From assembly GCA_021292165.1 (NCBI GenBank), contig CM037879.1, positions 115,703,359 to 115,767,358 on the forward strand: a DNA stretch of 64,000 bases. The letters are read 5' to 3'. Of this stretch, positions 24,086 to 35,599 are shown piece after piece (positions within the stretch are counted from its first letter, which is position 1; every line of letters begins with the position of its first letter). The DNA is from Shinisaurus crocodilurus (taxonomy: Eukaryota > Chordata > Lepidosauria > Squamata > Shinisauridae). Both the position numbers and the translations under genes were made by a program. Below the pieces are notes generated by a model, which ran no database searches, was not told the origin of the DNA, and worked only from the letters and a program-made list of their open reading frames with translations.

Positions 24086-24106
24086 TTCAGCACCACGGAG
24101 AGCACC
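24086..24106 (+). promoter_or_regulatory. RE1/NRSE, predicted REST binding site
   Basis: The 21 bases read TTCAGCACCAC then GGAGAGCACC. They satisfy every position of the published 17-base RE1 core (NTYAGMRCCNNRGMSAG), and match the 21-base canonical element at 19 positions by eye. REST silences neuronal genes in non-neuronal cells and acts in either orientation. The site lies 3.5 kb upstream of the GRIK2 start codon, between the exon and the upstream CpG-rich block, so GRIK2 is the natural target. Confidence 0.82.
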
Positions 24107-25396
24107 ACAAACTCGAATGGACATGCTGTGTGGTGCTGCTGATTATATACAAACACGCATACATATGATATACCATTCGGATGTAAAAATAAATTACCCC
24201 TCCCAAGGCTTCATAACTCAGAGATGAACAAAATATACACTTTCTGTCTTGGTTATCCTAGATTGTTTTGCCTTCAGTATATTGTATAACTCTCTTCCCT
24301 TTGTGATGATAGCGAAATACATTTGTCCTGTCCCCAAGATCTCAGTCCTTCTGTCCAAAGTTAGACCACAATGCCTGTCTTAAAGCCACCAACCATTTAG
24401 AATGCAGTGAGAAAAATCAATTGATCCTTTTAGGGTAGAATCCACATCGCATTAATGTTAATGCCTAATGGCTGGTTGATTGTAATGGTTGCAAATTGCT
24501 CCCTGAGGACACAGCCCTTTCCTGAAGTATATAATTAATTTTGGCCTTAGTGTCTACCATCCTGATTTCCCTCTGTGAAGAGAGGGTGCAAAAACAATTC
24601 AATGGTTGTTGTTTTTTAAAAATAAATAAAAAATAAATGCCTTATTATTAAAAGATATGTTATTTTAAAAAAAAAAAATTGGAAGTGCACACAGTCATCC
24701 CTGAGACATTTTTCTCAACCCAGTTTCAAGGTTTCAGAGCCTTGACTGTATGGCATTTCGCTGACAGAGCTGGTTATGTCTTTCTGGGTATGACTGGCCT
24801 GCTACAGTCTCCTTTCTCATGCAGGTTCCCTGAAACTGATTCAACTGCGACCCCGCCCTTCACCATGAGTGAGTTGCAGGGGGGAAGCTTTAACTACTCA
24901 ATTTCCTGTTGTGTCTCTTGATTTACTCTTCCTCTTCGCCATATGGAAGGAACATCTTTTCGCTATCCAAGGTCATAGCGCAGGTGAAGTGGAAATGAAA
25001 ATACATAGATCAAGTACAGAAGGTTGGGCTGCGGATAACATGAAACCAATCGAAAAATTCCTGTGCCGGATAATAACGCTGAGCTTTTATGCCCCTTCTG
25101 CATGCAACATTCTTGGATGAGTAGGAGATGTATTGCTGAGGGATAGTTTCTTTGAACACTCACCGATCAGCTCTTTCCCCACTACCACCTCATGTTCCCT
25201 GAAAAATAATACTCCGTCAAGCTGGCTCTCTCCCAGATAGCTATATATTTTTGCCACACAGCTTGGGTGGGGAAACACTTTCCATCTTCAGGGCCAAGAT
25301 GATTACATCTTAAATATGGTTCTGTGGGATGGGCCTTGCAAGACTTAATTTATTTTATAAGTTTCCTCTTCATTTGTTTAAACAAGTCAGCAATAC
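24107..25396. other. GRIK2 5' flank, possible conserved stretch
   Basis: The part 24430-24560 is rich in ATTA/TAAT cores (GCATTAATGTTAATGCCTAA, ATATAATTAATTTTGG) and repeat-free, so it may be regulatory. The rest is unremarkable. Confidence 0.35.
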
Positions 25397-25404
25397 ATGT
25401 AGAC

Positions 25405-25538
25405 TGGTCTTCCACAAGCTGGTTCCTTCCAGAGGTTTTGGACTTCAATTCCCATCAGTCCCCGTCTGGCTATGCTGACTGGGGCTGATGGGCATTGTAG
25501 TCCAAAACCTCTGGAAGGAACCAGCTTGGGAAAGGCTG
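25405..25538. mobile_element. Palindromic hAT MITE (~135 bp), complete
   Basis: Nearly the whole element is one inverted repeat: AAGCTGGTTCCTTCCAGAGG at the left is mirrored by CCTCTGGAAGGAACCAGCTT at the right. Perfect 8-bp target duplications ATGTAGAC flank it (25397-25404, 25539-25546), which places it in the hAT superfamily. Confidence 0.92.
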
Positions 25539-25979
25539 ATGTAGACCCTGCCTTTGACAAATGTTGAATCTTGGGACTCCCCCCTCCCCGCAGGAGTCCT
25601 GGGCAAAACAAATGTGTCTTTCATTAGATTTGCCTGCTGCCACCAGAGCTCTTAAAGTGCCATCGTGAAGAGATCATTGGATGGCTCATGGCTCCTTTGC
25701 AGCACCTGACCAGCATCTCCTTCAGGTTTGTATGTGTAGACGGACGGAGGAGGTATCTCGCAGGTTTGTTGCACTACTAAGCTAGTAAGCTAAGCTAGCC
25801 CTTCCTCGCCTCCCCTCCACCTTACCCCTTGTCTGTTGCCAAAGTCCTCGAATGGATGTTGATATTACCAGTAAAATAAATAAAACACACTCCTCCACTC
25901 CCACAAGCTAGCGAAGCGATAGGTCCTCCCCCCCCCCCCCGCCGCCTGTTATTCGCTCAGCCCAGACTCACAGTACCGT

Positions 25980-26110
25980 TTCTGCTGCGCCAATGATTAA
26001 TGGCATTTTAAGATGGTAATTAATTTTTTAGCTGCCTAAGAGACGTGCATCCTAATTAAGGAGCCGAGGATATGATAGATTTACTTGTTCAGGCACTTTT
26101 TGGACTCCAC
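25980..26110. promoter_or_regulatory. Candidate enhancer / conserved noncoding element
   Basis: Repeat-free, with stacked homeodomain cores (CCAATGATTAATGGC, GGTAATTAATTTTTTAGC, CCTAATTAAGG) 5.5 kb upstream of the GRIK2 start. Function is inferred from composition only. Confidence 0.35.
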
Positions 26111-26197
26111 CGTGGTGCACTTCTTCGCATATTTTTAACCAGCCAATGCAAACATTTATTATTTGATCCATACATCACTTCCCCCACCGAGCCACCT

Positions 26198-26198
26198 C

Positions 26199-26229
<31 letters not shown>

Positions 26230-26240
26230 CCTCTCTCTCT
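26198..26240. repeat. (CT)n microsatellite
   Basis: Slightly interrupted CT run. Confidence 0.95.
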
Positions 26241-27449
26241 GAAAAGCGAACGCTCGTGCTTCTATCCGGCCGCACTTCACAAAGTTTTTAAGAATGTGCA
26301 AAGCTTTCATTCCTTTTAAGACTCTGTCTCAGCGTCTACGCCCGTTACTATCTGCAAGGTGTCCAGTTCCGAACTGAGAATCTTTATTTCCTTAGGGAAT
26401 GCATAGCTGGATCTTTAGGAGACGCTGCAATTGAGCAGAGTACAATGAATGGGTGTTGCTTGTTTATCTCCCAGTTTGTTTAGCGACCTGGATCAGTGCG
26501 ACCCGGGTGGAGAGTATTACTGAAACGTTTACACCGTTGTCCGCCCAGACGAAAACCCTGATCTACAAATCAATTCAACAGGAATGCCTGGCTTTTAAGC
26601 CAACTGGGGACCGGTTGGCAGGTATACAACCTAGACATGCCGAAGTGCCTGGATTTAAACCGATCAAGTCCCACTGGTTTCAATCCGAGTACTTCGGTGT
26701 ATCTGGACTGCGAATCGGTTTCAGTTCCAGTACTTTGGCTTCATTGGCTTAGGGATTGGGCGGTGAATAAGCCCGCGCCACTCCTTCTGACACACAAAGG
26801 CTGCAACCCACATACTTCAGAGTAGTCCGACTGAAACCAGCGCGTCTGTTGAGAAGTCCAATGCGGTTGTGAACTCATCCAACCAAAGGGTTGTAGAGTT
26901 CAAATGAGAGTTTGGCCGTTGACATCCACGGACTGCGGATTGCAAACGGATACAGACTGTCTGGCGAATCTTGTCAACTGGGCGATTTGATGTATTATAA
27001 AGACTCCCCCCTTCCCTCCCTCCCCGCTCCCTTTCACACACATACACAAATCGTTGCTATGGAGAAGAAAGCTTTTGGATAAGAGAGGACACAGGAAAGA
27101 AGCAGGAGGAGATTGCACGCCAAAAGCCCCTTTGGGGAACCTCGCAGCAGACTCTCCTCCTCCGAAGCTCGGAAAGAAGGGAGACAGTGTCTCTTGTGCT
27201 CCGCGAAACGCAGCGGGAAGCTTCGGGGGGAGATACAAGATGCTATTGCGAAGGACCAATTTGAGAGGTGGGGTGGACACCGCTCGCCAACAGAATGGGT
27301 GGGATGGAGCTGGATTGATGGGCAGATGGAGAGGCAGGCAGGCAGGCAAAGTTACAGCTCAATCCTGGCCCTAATGTTTACTTGGAAGCGAGTCTTACTG
27401 ATTTCAGGGAAACTTCTTTCCAAGTGCGGTAAGTATGCTTAGCAATAGC

Positions 27450-27454
<5 letters not shown>
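26241..27454. other. GRIK2 5' flank without recognised gene
   Basis: Moderately GC-rich sequence leading into the upstream CpG-rich block; a decayed CAATCCT-type repeat occurs near 27355-27450. Nothing coding recognised. Confidence 0.45.
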
Positions 27455-27480
<26 letters not shown>

Positions 27481-27481
27481 G
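27455..27481. repeat. (GA)n microsatellite
   Basis: About 13 GA units. Confidence 0.95.
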
Positions 27482-27559
27482 TGATCCTGACCGAAAAATG
27501 AAAGATGTGGCTAACGGAGCTAAATAGATGGACAGATGCTTCCTCTGTCGGAGTTTTGC

Positions 27560-28480
27560 TAGCCCCCTCCGTCTTCTTGACTGCTTGCCTAGATTTGTTT
27601 AACGAAATCTGGGCAGCGCCTCTCAGTCGCAGCAAGCAAGTGCCCAAGTGCCCGGAGGAATCGTCAGACCCCATCGCTTTGGGCAGCTTTCCCTTCGCTC
27701 TTTGTGACGACCCCCTTTCCCTCTAGCACCCCACCCCCCCGGAAAATATCCCACCCTCTTCGCCTCCACCGACAGTTTGGGCAAGAAATCCGGCTGGAAA
27801 GTCAGTCTCCTCCGAGCGGTGTGGGCAAAGGGGCAGCAACAGTCGCCACCGCAGCAGCAGCAGCAGCCTGTTCTCTTGGGGTCCCGGGCCAGGTTGCGGT
27901 GTGTGTGTGGGGGGGGGGGTCTCCTTACCTCGTCCGCTGCTCGGAACTGTAGGGAGGGGAGACGGAAGGGATGATGGCTTTTTCCAAAAGAAAGTCGCGG
28001 AGGAGCTGCGGTTGGACCGGGGTCGGGGCTGAGGAGCATAGGCAGCGCGCTGAGCTCAATTGAAGGCAGCAGCCGCGGCAGCCAAGCAGAGGCAGGCGAG
28101 CGAGCGAGAGACACGCCTCCTGCCGGGAGCTCCGCGCAGAGCCCTTTAAAGACACAGCGCCGCTTTTCCGGCCGGGTTCCCCGGCATCCCGACTACAGAA
28201 CAAGACTGGAGCAGCAGGGAGAAGAGAACAGCCAGCCGCAACCCGCCAGCCAGGGGGAAGGACCCAGCCTTCAAGCCAGGCAAGCACGTTCCTGAGCCGG
28301 GTGCCCGCTCCGGTCCAGATCCGCCTCTCTGGCCTCTCTCCTAAAAGCCCCGTTTCCACTTTGTTTATAGGACTTCTATTGCCCGGCCGATCAGCAACTC
28401 ACTGATCTCCAGGGACCTGGATCTGCTCCCGAGGAGCCCCAGGGCTTCAGCAGCAGCTCAGTCCGACGACATTCGGTTAG
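27560..28480 (-). promoter_or_regulatory. Upstream CpG-rich block with a candidate non-coding GRIK2 exon
   Basis: A second CpG-dense block lies 7-8 kb upstream of the GRIK2 ATG. On the minus strand it contains a consensus splice donor, GCGGACGAG|GTAAGGAG, with the last exon base at 27929. A 5' UTR exon starting somewhere in 28.0-28.5 kb and spliced to the coding exon near 20.6 kb would fit the gene's direction. The open frames across the block are low-complexity (Pro, Ser, Cys, Arg runs), resemble no protein I recognise and are probably not coding. Alternatively this is the promoter of an unrelated noncoding transcript. Confidence 0.45.
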
Positions 28481-29559
28481 GAATTCGATGTGAAGGAAGA
28501 AGGCGCCTCTAGGCATGTGCAGAGTGGGCTTCCCTCCCCAAAGACGAGTAAGCACAGCCGCCCGTCACACATTTAAGGATGTGGTTTCCAGACAATCTTG
28601 ACTATGAAACCGCTGGAGGGAGGCCCCTCGAAGTCAATGGGACTGAATCGGCTTTAATTCCAGTACCTTGATGGAACTGACTGACTGGTGGATTGATCGG
28701 ACTACCTCTCCCACCTTCCCCAACCCACACACCGCATCACCACAAATCCGGTCTTATCTTTCTAGAGAGATGAGCGCCCCAACCACACGAACGCACCTTT
28801 TTGCACCCTGCCTGAATGAATCGGGAACTGCTGTGTAACCTTACCAAGTTACCACCCGGGCCTTTTGTACCTGAGTTCCCACTTAATCTAAAAACACGCA
28901 TTGAAACGCCTCACCACCACCCCTACCCAGGGTGCCTGCCTACTACCATACCACATATTATGAATGGGACAGGATGAATGTTCAAACGAGGTGGTGGGTG
29001 TTACTGAGTAACTAATCCGTGATGAGTTTGCTACTGAGACGATTGGTGGGGTAACCCCTTTGGATGCTGACAAGGGCTGGGGGGACAATTGTTGCAGCTG
29101 AAGGAGTAGGTGAAAGGCCAGGGGGCGGAGTCTTGGGGGCCACCCCTTTATATGTCAACCATGAGGACTAGTGGCACTTTTCTTGTCTGTCAAACAAGCT
29201 CTGCCTTCCTCCATGCTGGAGGATGCTGATTCAGACGCCTCTTTGCTATGGCCTGAGAGGTATTCGATTATCTCAGTAGCAGTTGCGGGGCGTCCCCCCT
29301 CTCACACACACGCAAGAGCATGGGCAGAGCGCTTTTCCCTCGCCATTTATTGGCTAACCACACCGTCTGTCGACAATCATAAGAATAAACTAGACTTGGG
29401 GGTCAGAAGGTATGGATTCCACACAGTACATCTCAGTGTACTCCGAGACTTACTCCTTCTCTCGCTTCCTATACCGTACCTGAGTAGGACAACCGTTTCT
29501 TCCAGAAACCCAACCTTGAGTTCTGCCTTCCATTAAAAGACCATCGTGGAAATCCCCAG
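28481..29559. other. Sequence between two CpG-rich blocks
   Basis: No gene, repeat or RNA recognised. Confidence 0.5.
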
Positions 29560-30215
29560 GCTTTCCTCTCCGCTCGGCCTGCTGCAGCAGCGCAAGCCTT
29601 GCCTATTACTGGCCATTATTCACTCGCTTCTCTTCCCCGCACTGCCCTTGCCAGCGCAAAAGGGGCAATCCCCATCTCCCCCCCCCCCACACCCCAGCTT
29701 TCCTAACTCCTTTCCGATTGGTCGGATAAGAGGGACCCGCCTCCAAACATCAGAGGGATTATCTGGCAATTCGCCTCTTCTTCTTCTTCTTCTCTCAGGT
29801 GAGACTGGCAGGCAGCTGTGACGCTGACCGAAGTCCTGCATCACGCCCAGCTGGCTCCTGATAGGTCTTTGTCGCAGCAAAGCTTCGCCCCTGGCTCAGG
29901 AGGGGGTGGCGGGTGGAAGCGCCGACGGCATCCCAGGCTTCGCCTCTGCTTCTTAGCTGAAAAGGCTCCTGTGACTGAAGTAAACAGCAGCCTTGTTGTG
30001 CGGCGTAAATAAATAGTCAATGGAGCCATTGTGCGCCAGGAAAGAGGCAGCGCGCACTCGGAGCCGCGGGCGGCTGGCTGTGACTTGCAGTTTAATCGAC
30101 CTCCACGGCAGGCTCACGGATGACTCCCCTGGGCGTTCCCCGGGCCAGAACCGGGGGGGGGGGGAATCCATTGGGAACCCCTTTCCTGCGGAAGGCAGGC
30201 CAACAGCACGCCAAG
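29560..30215. promoter_or_regulatory. Third CpG-rich block
   Basis: A GC-rich and CpG-rich segment with C and G runs, about 1 kb beyond the previous block. It contains a plus-strand pyrimidine run ending CTCTCAG|GTGAGA at 29798/29799, a combined acceptor-donor signal, and no coding frame I recognise. It may be part of the same regulatory domain as the 27.5-28.5 kb block. Confidence 0.4.
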
Positions 30216-30597
30216 AGCTTTCACGCAGCTAAGTCAGGATTTCACAGAGAAAAGGCTCTTTTTTTTAGCCGGAGGATATAGCAGGGGATATGCCCCATTT
30301 CAAGTGAAATATTACCATGAAAAGAAGAGTCAGCTAAGATGTCACCCCCACAACCCACCCCTCTTTTTGTATTTGCTGTAAGAGACAAACAAGGCAAGCC
30401 CTCTAGAAGTGGAATATTGTGACATTTGCCCCGCCCTCTCTCCTGCTTCAGAAAGATTTCCCAATCTCTTCTACCAACACTGCTCCTAGTTTACTGGTGC
30501 TAAAATGGATGGGTGGTACTCCGTACCTGGCTGTACCTGCTCACTTTCACCATTAGTAAAATGGTGAAAGTGGGATACGGCTGGAATTGCACTAGAT

Positions 30598-30732
30598 CAG
30601 CCTTCCCCAAACTGGCATCCTCCAGATGTTTTGGGCTACAACTCCCAGCATTCCTGACCATTGGCCATGCAGGCTAGGCTGATGCAAGTTGAAATCCAAA
30701 ACATCTGGAGGGCACTGAGTTGGGGAAAACTG
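30598..30732. mobile_element. Palindromic hAT MITE inserted in a CR1 3' end
   Basis: CAGCCTTCCCCAAACTGG at the left is mirrored at the right end (AGTTGGGGAAAACTG). The flanking 8-mers CACTAGAT and GACTAGAT match at 7 of 8. The right flank continues as a CR1 tail (GATGATCTCTGGGTCCCTCC ... ATTCTAGCATCC), whose left part lies before the MITE. Confidence 0.85.
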
Positions 30733-30777
30733 GACTAGATGATCTCTGGGTCCCTCCCAATTGTATAATTCTAGCAT

Positions 30778-31870
30778 CCTGACTGCTCCTAATGCACCTC
30801 TTTAGTTGCAGTCACAGGAAGAAATAAGGGCTTGTAATTGAAGCAGAATCATATGCAAATCACCAATGTGGCACTCTTTCATAATTGCCATTGAAAACTG
30901 CTTGAAAACCATGCCTGGTTGCTGGTTTTCTAAATGCCTGATGGAACATGGCACCAGTGCAAGGGATTCAAAATCACGGTACCAGTAGCAGTGCCGATGT
31001 GATGCTGACTAGAGATAACTCTATTATAGAGCAGTTGCCAACTCATTGTCTGCAGTTGCCTTGCCACTGAACAAAATGCCAAAGTTCAAAATTGTCCGCT
31101 TGCACACACAGTTTCAATATCCTTGCTTCCAGATTCTTTTGAGATGAAGCTCTCTTTATTGAGTGAGGAGCCAGCTGAGGTTTCCTTATTAGAGAAGAAT
31201 CATAAATGATGCAATATAGGCTACTCTCCCCTCCTTCTTGTATATGTATCTTTAAAGTATTAAAATTACTATTCACATCATTCAGAAGTTGAAAGATGCA
31301 AGGAATCTAGCATGCTGAATAATTTACTTTCAGTGACCTGAGGGTATTAACACTAACGATGAGGAACTAAATGACGTTCTACACAAGTCAAAGGATAATT
31401 TCCCATTCCAGTGATAGACTAGAAATCCATGTTTCCCTTTTTGTTTCATAGAATATTCTCTGCACCTCTATTTTTCCCTTCTCTCGTGTGGGAAATTGCT
31501 TGCTGCAAATGCAGCCTCAGATAGTTAGATTCTGCATCAAGACTGAGCTGGGACCCAGGCTAATTCTGAGGAGCTCTTCTTTCTCCACCCCTCACAGAGT
31601 CAAATGATCACAGACACTCGCCAGGGGCATTCACTGTTTACTTTCAAAAGGGGGGACAGGTAAACTCAGAGATAAACTCAATCCTTTAGTGCAGGGATTA
31701 TAAAATCAGAAAAGAAGGCACAATGTGAAGTTATAAAGTAGGTAATAACTATGGGTTAGATCCAGATTCAGTCATACTTAGAGTAGATGCAGTGAAATCA
31801 ATGGGGCATGTATATGTTTTGATTTTCCAGTTCAGAGATCATCCAAGGTCATTCAGACCACCCTTTAAAT
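30778..31870. other. Flanking sequence without recognised feature
   Basis: Unremarkable AT-rich sequence; no gene recognised. Confidence 0.45.
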
Positions 31871-32560
31871 CAGGGATAAGGAACCTCCTCCCATGGGGCT
31901 GATAAGGGGTGGTGGTGCTTCTTCCCCTGGCCCAGCTGCATCTGACATGGAGGGAAAAGCTCTCAGCTCAAATCCACAGCTGATCAGAGGCTTTTCCCTC
32001 CCTAGCAGATGGGCAGGCCAAGGCCAAGAGAGGAAATTGCTGAGTGATTCAGTCCTGCTTCCTGCAGAGGATTGTCATATTTACTTCTGAGTAGCCATGC
32101 AGAGGCTTGCCCTGTTTATGAGTAGAGTTGATGCTCATGCTTATTTTTGAGAAGAAATGCTATTTGAAATTGTTGCTGAGTGATTCAGTCCTGCTTCCTT
32201 CTGAGCCTTGTCCTGCACAGGCACATCTTGCTTACTTGTAAGTAGATGTGCTGCTCATGTTTATTTCTGAGGCCTTGATATTTTGGGTGCTGTTTAAAAG
32301 AGCTGCTAAGTGATTCGGTACTGCTTATTTATGAGTAGACATGCTGCTCATGATTAGACATATGAGTAGACATGCTGCTCATGATTACTTCTGAGTAGAC
32401 ATGTTTCCTATTATAAATTTGTAACAATGGAATTGTGGGAGGGAGGAATTATGCCCCACACACTTTTGCCTGTGGCCCCACTCACCACTGGAATGTAGTC
32501 CCCCAAGAGCTTCTCCAAAATGGAATTTGACCCTTGGGCTGAAAAGGTTAGTCACTCCTG
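31871..32560 (+). mobile_element. Non-autonomous hAT element with internal tandem repeats
   Basis: The ends are CAGGGATAAGGAACCT and (inverted) CAGGAGTGACTAACCTTTTC; the flanks CTTTAAAT and CTTTAAAA match at 7 of 8. The last ~100 bases (ACCACTGGAATGTAGTCCCC, then TTGACCCTTGGGCTGAAAAG) are shared with the element at 59892-60199, so both belong to one family. The middle (32070-32410) is a degenerate tandem array of units containing GAGTGATTCAGTCCTGCTTC and TACTTCTGAGTAGACATG. Confidence 0.82.
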
Positions 32561-33378
32561 CTTTAAAACAATAAAATGTAAAACCAGGGGCATTTTCAAT
32601 TTAGAAGGAATAGAGAACCCCCAGGCAAAAGTATCAGAAGTACTTTAAAAAGAAATATAGACACAATATTAGTCATAGATAGAATCTATCATAGTCAGAA
32701 TCTATCTTTACATGGTCATCTCAAAGAAGATTCATCAGTATCTGAACAGTAAATGTCTAGGCTCAATAAAAGACAGCAAGATGAGGTCAGAGACAAAAGA
32801 TCCCAAATGCAGAATGAGGCCTTTGTAACAGCTTTAAATATTTAAGCAAGAGACAAACAGGAAAACAGGGGGCAGGTAGTCCTGGCTGCTGGTGGTTTAA
32901 CTAACTGTCAACCCATCTGAGGGGTTGGGTCTGAACTTGAAGGGGTCTTGATTTGGGGGAAGGAATGGTGGTTCTAGGATGGAAACTATATAACATGTCA
33001 CAGACAATTTAATATGGTGGAATTTTCACAGAAGAGAAATATCATGGATCATAGAAGGATTAATTAGGACTGATCTATACCTTTAGAAAAGAAGTATGGG
33101 GTACACTGGAATTTTACTGCTTTAGAAAGCAAATGGAATGTTCCTCTGACACCAAAAATTTCCTGCCGAAGAACACATGAAGTAAAGTGAAAATCTTTTA
33201 TCCAGAGTGCGTTTGTCTCATTGATGGGTAACCACAACAGCGCCCGTACACTCAGAAAGAAACAGAAGAAAGTTTTTTTTTTTTTTTTTTTATGATGTAG
33301 TTTCCCTAGCATCTCCTAGAAATCAGAAATGAAGCCCAGTTAGGGTTCCTGGATGTCATACTTCTGCTCCTGTACTTC
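32561..33378. other. Flanking sequence without recognised feature
   Basis: AT-rich, with an 18-base poly-T run near 33274. No gene recognised. Confidence 0.45.
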
Positions 33379-33674
33379 CAGGGCCAGCCCTACTATTAGG
33401 CAAAGTGAAGCAATCGCCTCAGGAGACAGATGCTGGGGGCAGCGGTGGCAGGCAGCTTCCCAGCTGTTCCCCTCTGTTGGAGGACAGAGCTGTGTATGCC
33501 ACACAACCTGACCTATCCCACCCCGCTGTTTTCGGTGCAATGGAGGACATTATCCCATTGTCAATACTGAAGTAAGATTCAGCTGCCAGTCCAGCTGACT
33601 TCCTTATATGAAATGGGGACAGGGTGCCATCTTGCCCTTCGCCTCAGGCAGCAAAATGTCTTGGGCAGGACTTG
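33379..33674 (+). mobile_element. Non-autonomous hAT element
   Basis: Starts CAGGGCCAGCCCTACTATTA, ends TCTTGGGCAGGACTTG (degenerate inverted repeat), and is bounded by perfect 8-bp duplications TGTACTTC (33371-33378, 33675-33682). No transposase coding remains. Confidence 0.9.
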
Positions 33675-33913
33675 TGTACTTCAGGCTGGCTCCTGCACAG
33701 AGGATTAGACTCTACACAGTAACAGAGGATCCCGCTCATGTATAGAGGACCAGAAGTCTACACATTAGCATGATAAGGAATGGAGTGAAGCTTTTGGGTG
33801 CAATCAGTGCTATACAGCAGCTTAGAAAAAGCGTTTGGAAACTGCTCTTAATATGTCATGCCTTGCCAAAAATAAGGGGGGAAATTAATACAATACAAGT
33901 TCCTGTTAGTAAA

Positions 33914-33989
33914 AAAGAAGAAGAAGAAGAAGAAGAAGAAGAAGAAGAAGAAGAAGAAGAAGAAGAAGAAGAAGAAGAAGAAGAAGAAA
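33914..33989. repeat. (GAA)n microsatellite, about 25 units
   Basis: Uninterrupted purine-only triplet run; long Glu or Lys frames across it are artefacts. Confidence 0.98.
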
Positions 33990-34325
33990 TATTTCTCCAG
34001 TGTAAGGTATTCTTCAGAATTTAATTTAATAAATGGATGGAGTATAGATTAAAAAGCAACTCATTTGTGAGACAATGCCAAGCAGAGAAGGGAATCTGGG
34101 TCCAGAATGGGAAAGTGCATATCAAATAATGGGCAAACCAAATACAGAACTTTCCACTTTAATTTGCTGCTGATTCATTGGTTTCTTTTCAATTATTTTT
34201 TGTAATAAATAGTATAAAATGTAGCCATTCTCTCCAATTATTTATTGAACTCTCCATATCGCCACATGTTTGTTCTAGGAATGTGATAATATTACGGTAA
34301 TACATCCATGAAGCACACCTATCTC

Positions 34326-34347
34326 CTATCTATCTATCTATCTATCT
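34326..34347. repeat. (TATC)n microsatellite
   Basis: Five to six TATC units. Confidence 0.93.
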
Positions 34348-34563
34348 CGGGAATCTCTCCTGACTTTGTAAATTGTCTCTTTTTGATCACCATTCCAGTA
34401 GGTATAAAGAACCCTTTGAAGTGAACAAGAGTAATGTGGATACTCACAATATCTGCCAGATATTTTCAAAGGAGCTACAGAACAGAGAAATGGGCAGCCT
34501 GATCCATGAACTGGTTAAACTAGAGCAATTTGAATTCAGCTCAGTTAAATTTATGTGACTCAC

Positions 34564-34664
34564 AGCACAATCCTATGCATATCTACTCAGCTTGGAGTAG
34601 GCCCCGTTGAACTCAATAGGGCTTACTTCTGTTCTGAGTAGGTATGCATAGGGTTGCTCTGTAA
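34564..34664. repeat. ~100-bp inverted-repeat element
   Basis: Good copy of the fold-back family: CACAATCCTATGCATATCTAC is mirrored by GTAGGTATGCATAGGGTTG-type sequence at the far end, with CCGTTGAACTCAATAGGGC in the centre. Confidence 0.68.
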
Positions 34665-34884
34665 ATTGACTCAAGTACGGTGAGTGGACGGGTTTGCGGA
34701 CCACAGCCAATCTGCGATCATGTTGTTTCATCAGTCTTGAAGCATGATTATGAATCTGATTGATAGCTGGTGTACTAGCATTCGGTGGGCTAGGTCAGGC
34801 TGACATCTTCCAATAAAGAGTAAGTATGCTTTCTGCCATATAAATAATATATATACCTACTTACCTGAACAATATTTCATTCCT

Positions 34885-34887
<3 letters not shown>

Positions 34888-34916
<29 letters not shown>
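34888..34916. repeat. (CT)n microsatellite
   Basis: About 14 CT units. Confidence 0.95.
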
Positions 34917-34918
<2 letters not shown>

Positions 34919-34987
34919 ATATGGCTCTGCTGAGGAATCAAAGATCAAATATTCAGAAGTATTGCATATTTATTCAGTATCTACCAG

Positions 34988-35203
34988 TATCTCCAGCCTC
35001 CAGATAGAGCTGGGAACCCTGGAGAACTGCTGCCAGTAAGAACCAATGGTCTGTCATTCTACGGCAGCTTCCTACGTTCTAATAGATAATATGGTTCTAG
35101 TCTCACCCATATGGAGTCTGTTTCTCCCTCTGTGGCTAATAGTAGCTCTGGAGACCTGGGGCCACAGTCTGACTCGGTGTAAGGCAGCTTCCTATATATA
35201 CTG
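34988..35203 (+). repeat. tRNA-Ala-like SINE body fragments
   Basis: Two successive partial bodies, each ending in GGCAGCTTCCTA(C/T); the first contains GAGAACTGCTGCCAGTAAG. The tRNA-like heads are missing. Confidence 0.5.
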
Positions 35204-35599
35204 TGACTGCCTTGAGTGGCATGTCCTAACTAGCCTTACAAACATCTAGATAGCCGATATCGGCCCTCTAAATGCATTACACCTCCTCCTAAGGAGAGGC
35301 TGAGGCACTGCCTGGATTCTATGGAAGCCAGCGGTGTCTTGCTCCTCCCCTCACCGCCTCTGGGAATGCCCCCCCATGGGTTTTCCATCTTCGGTTCCCA
35401 GCTGATGTAGAAAGAACTGCACCAGCTGTGACGTGGGGGGGGGGGCGTTCTGCAGGTGGACTGTGCACTGCGACCTCGGAAGTGATTTCCGAGGTCACAG
35501 TGGCGACTATGCCCTATCCCATGTCCCCCCCAGGCAAGGTTGGAGGGCCATAGGATAGTGCCCTAACTTATTATTTCTCTGAAGATAAGACTTAAATAA
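35204..35599. other. Unidentified GC-rich interval
   Basis: Contains a near-palindrome around 35466-35510 (CACTGCGACCTCGGAAGTGA / TTCCGAGGTCACAGTGGCGA), suggesting another fold-back repeat. Not assigned. Confidence 0.4.

Noticed and set aside
27504..28359. Open frames of 70-160 codons in the upstream CpG-rich block
   Set aside because: GC-rich DNA leaves frames open by chance. The predicted peptides are Pro/Ser/Cys/Arg-rich, without domain or plausible splice structure, though a 5' UTR exon may lie here.
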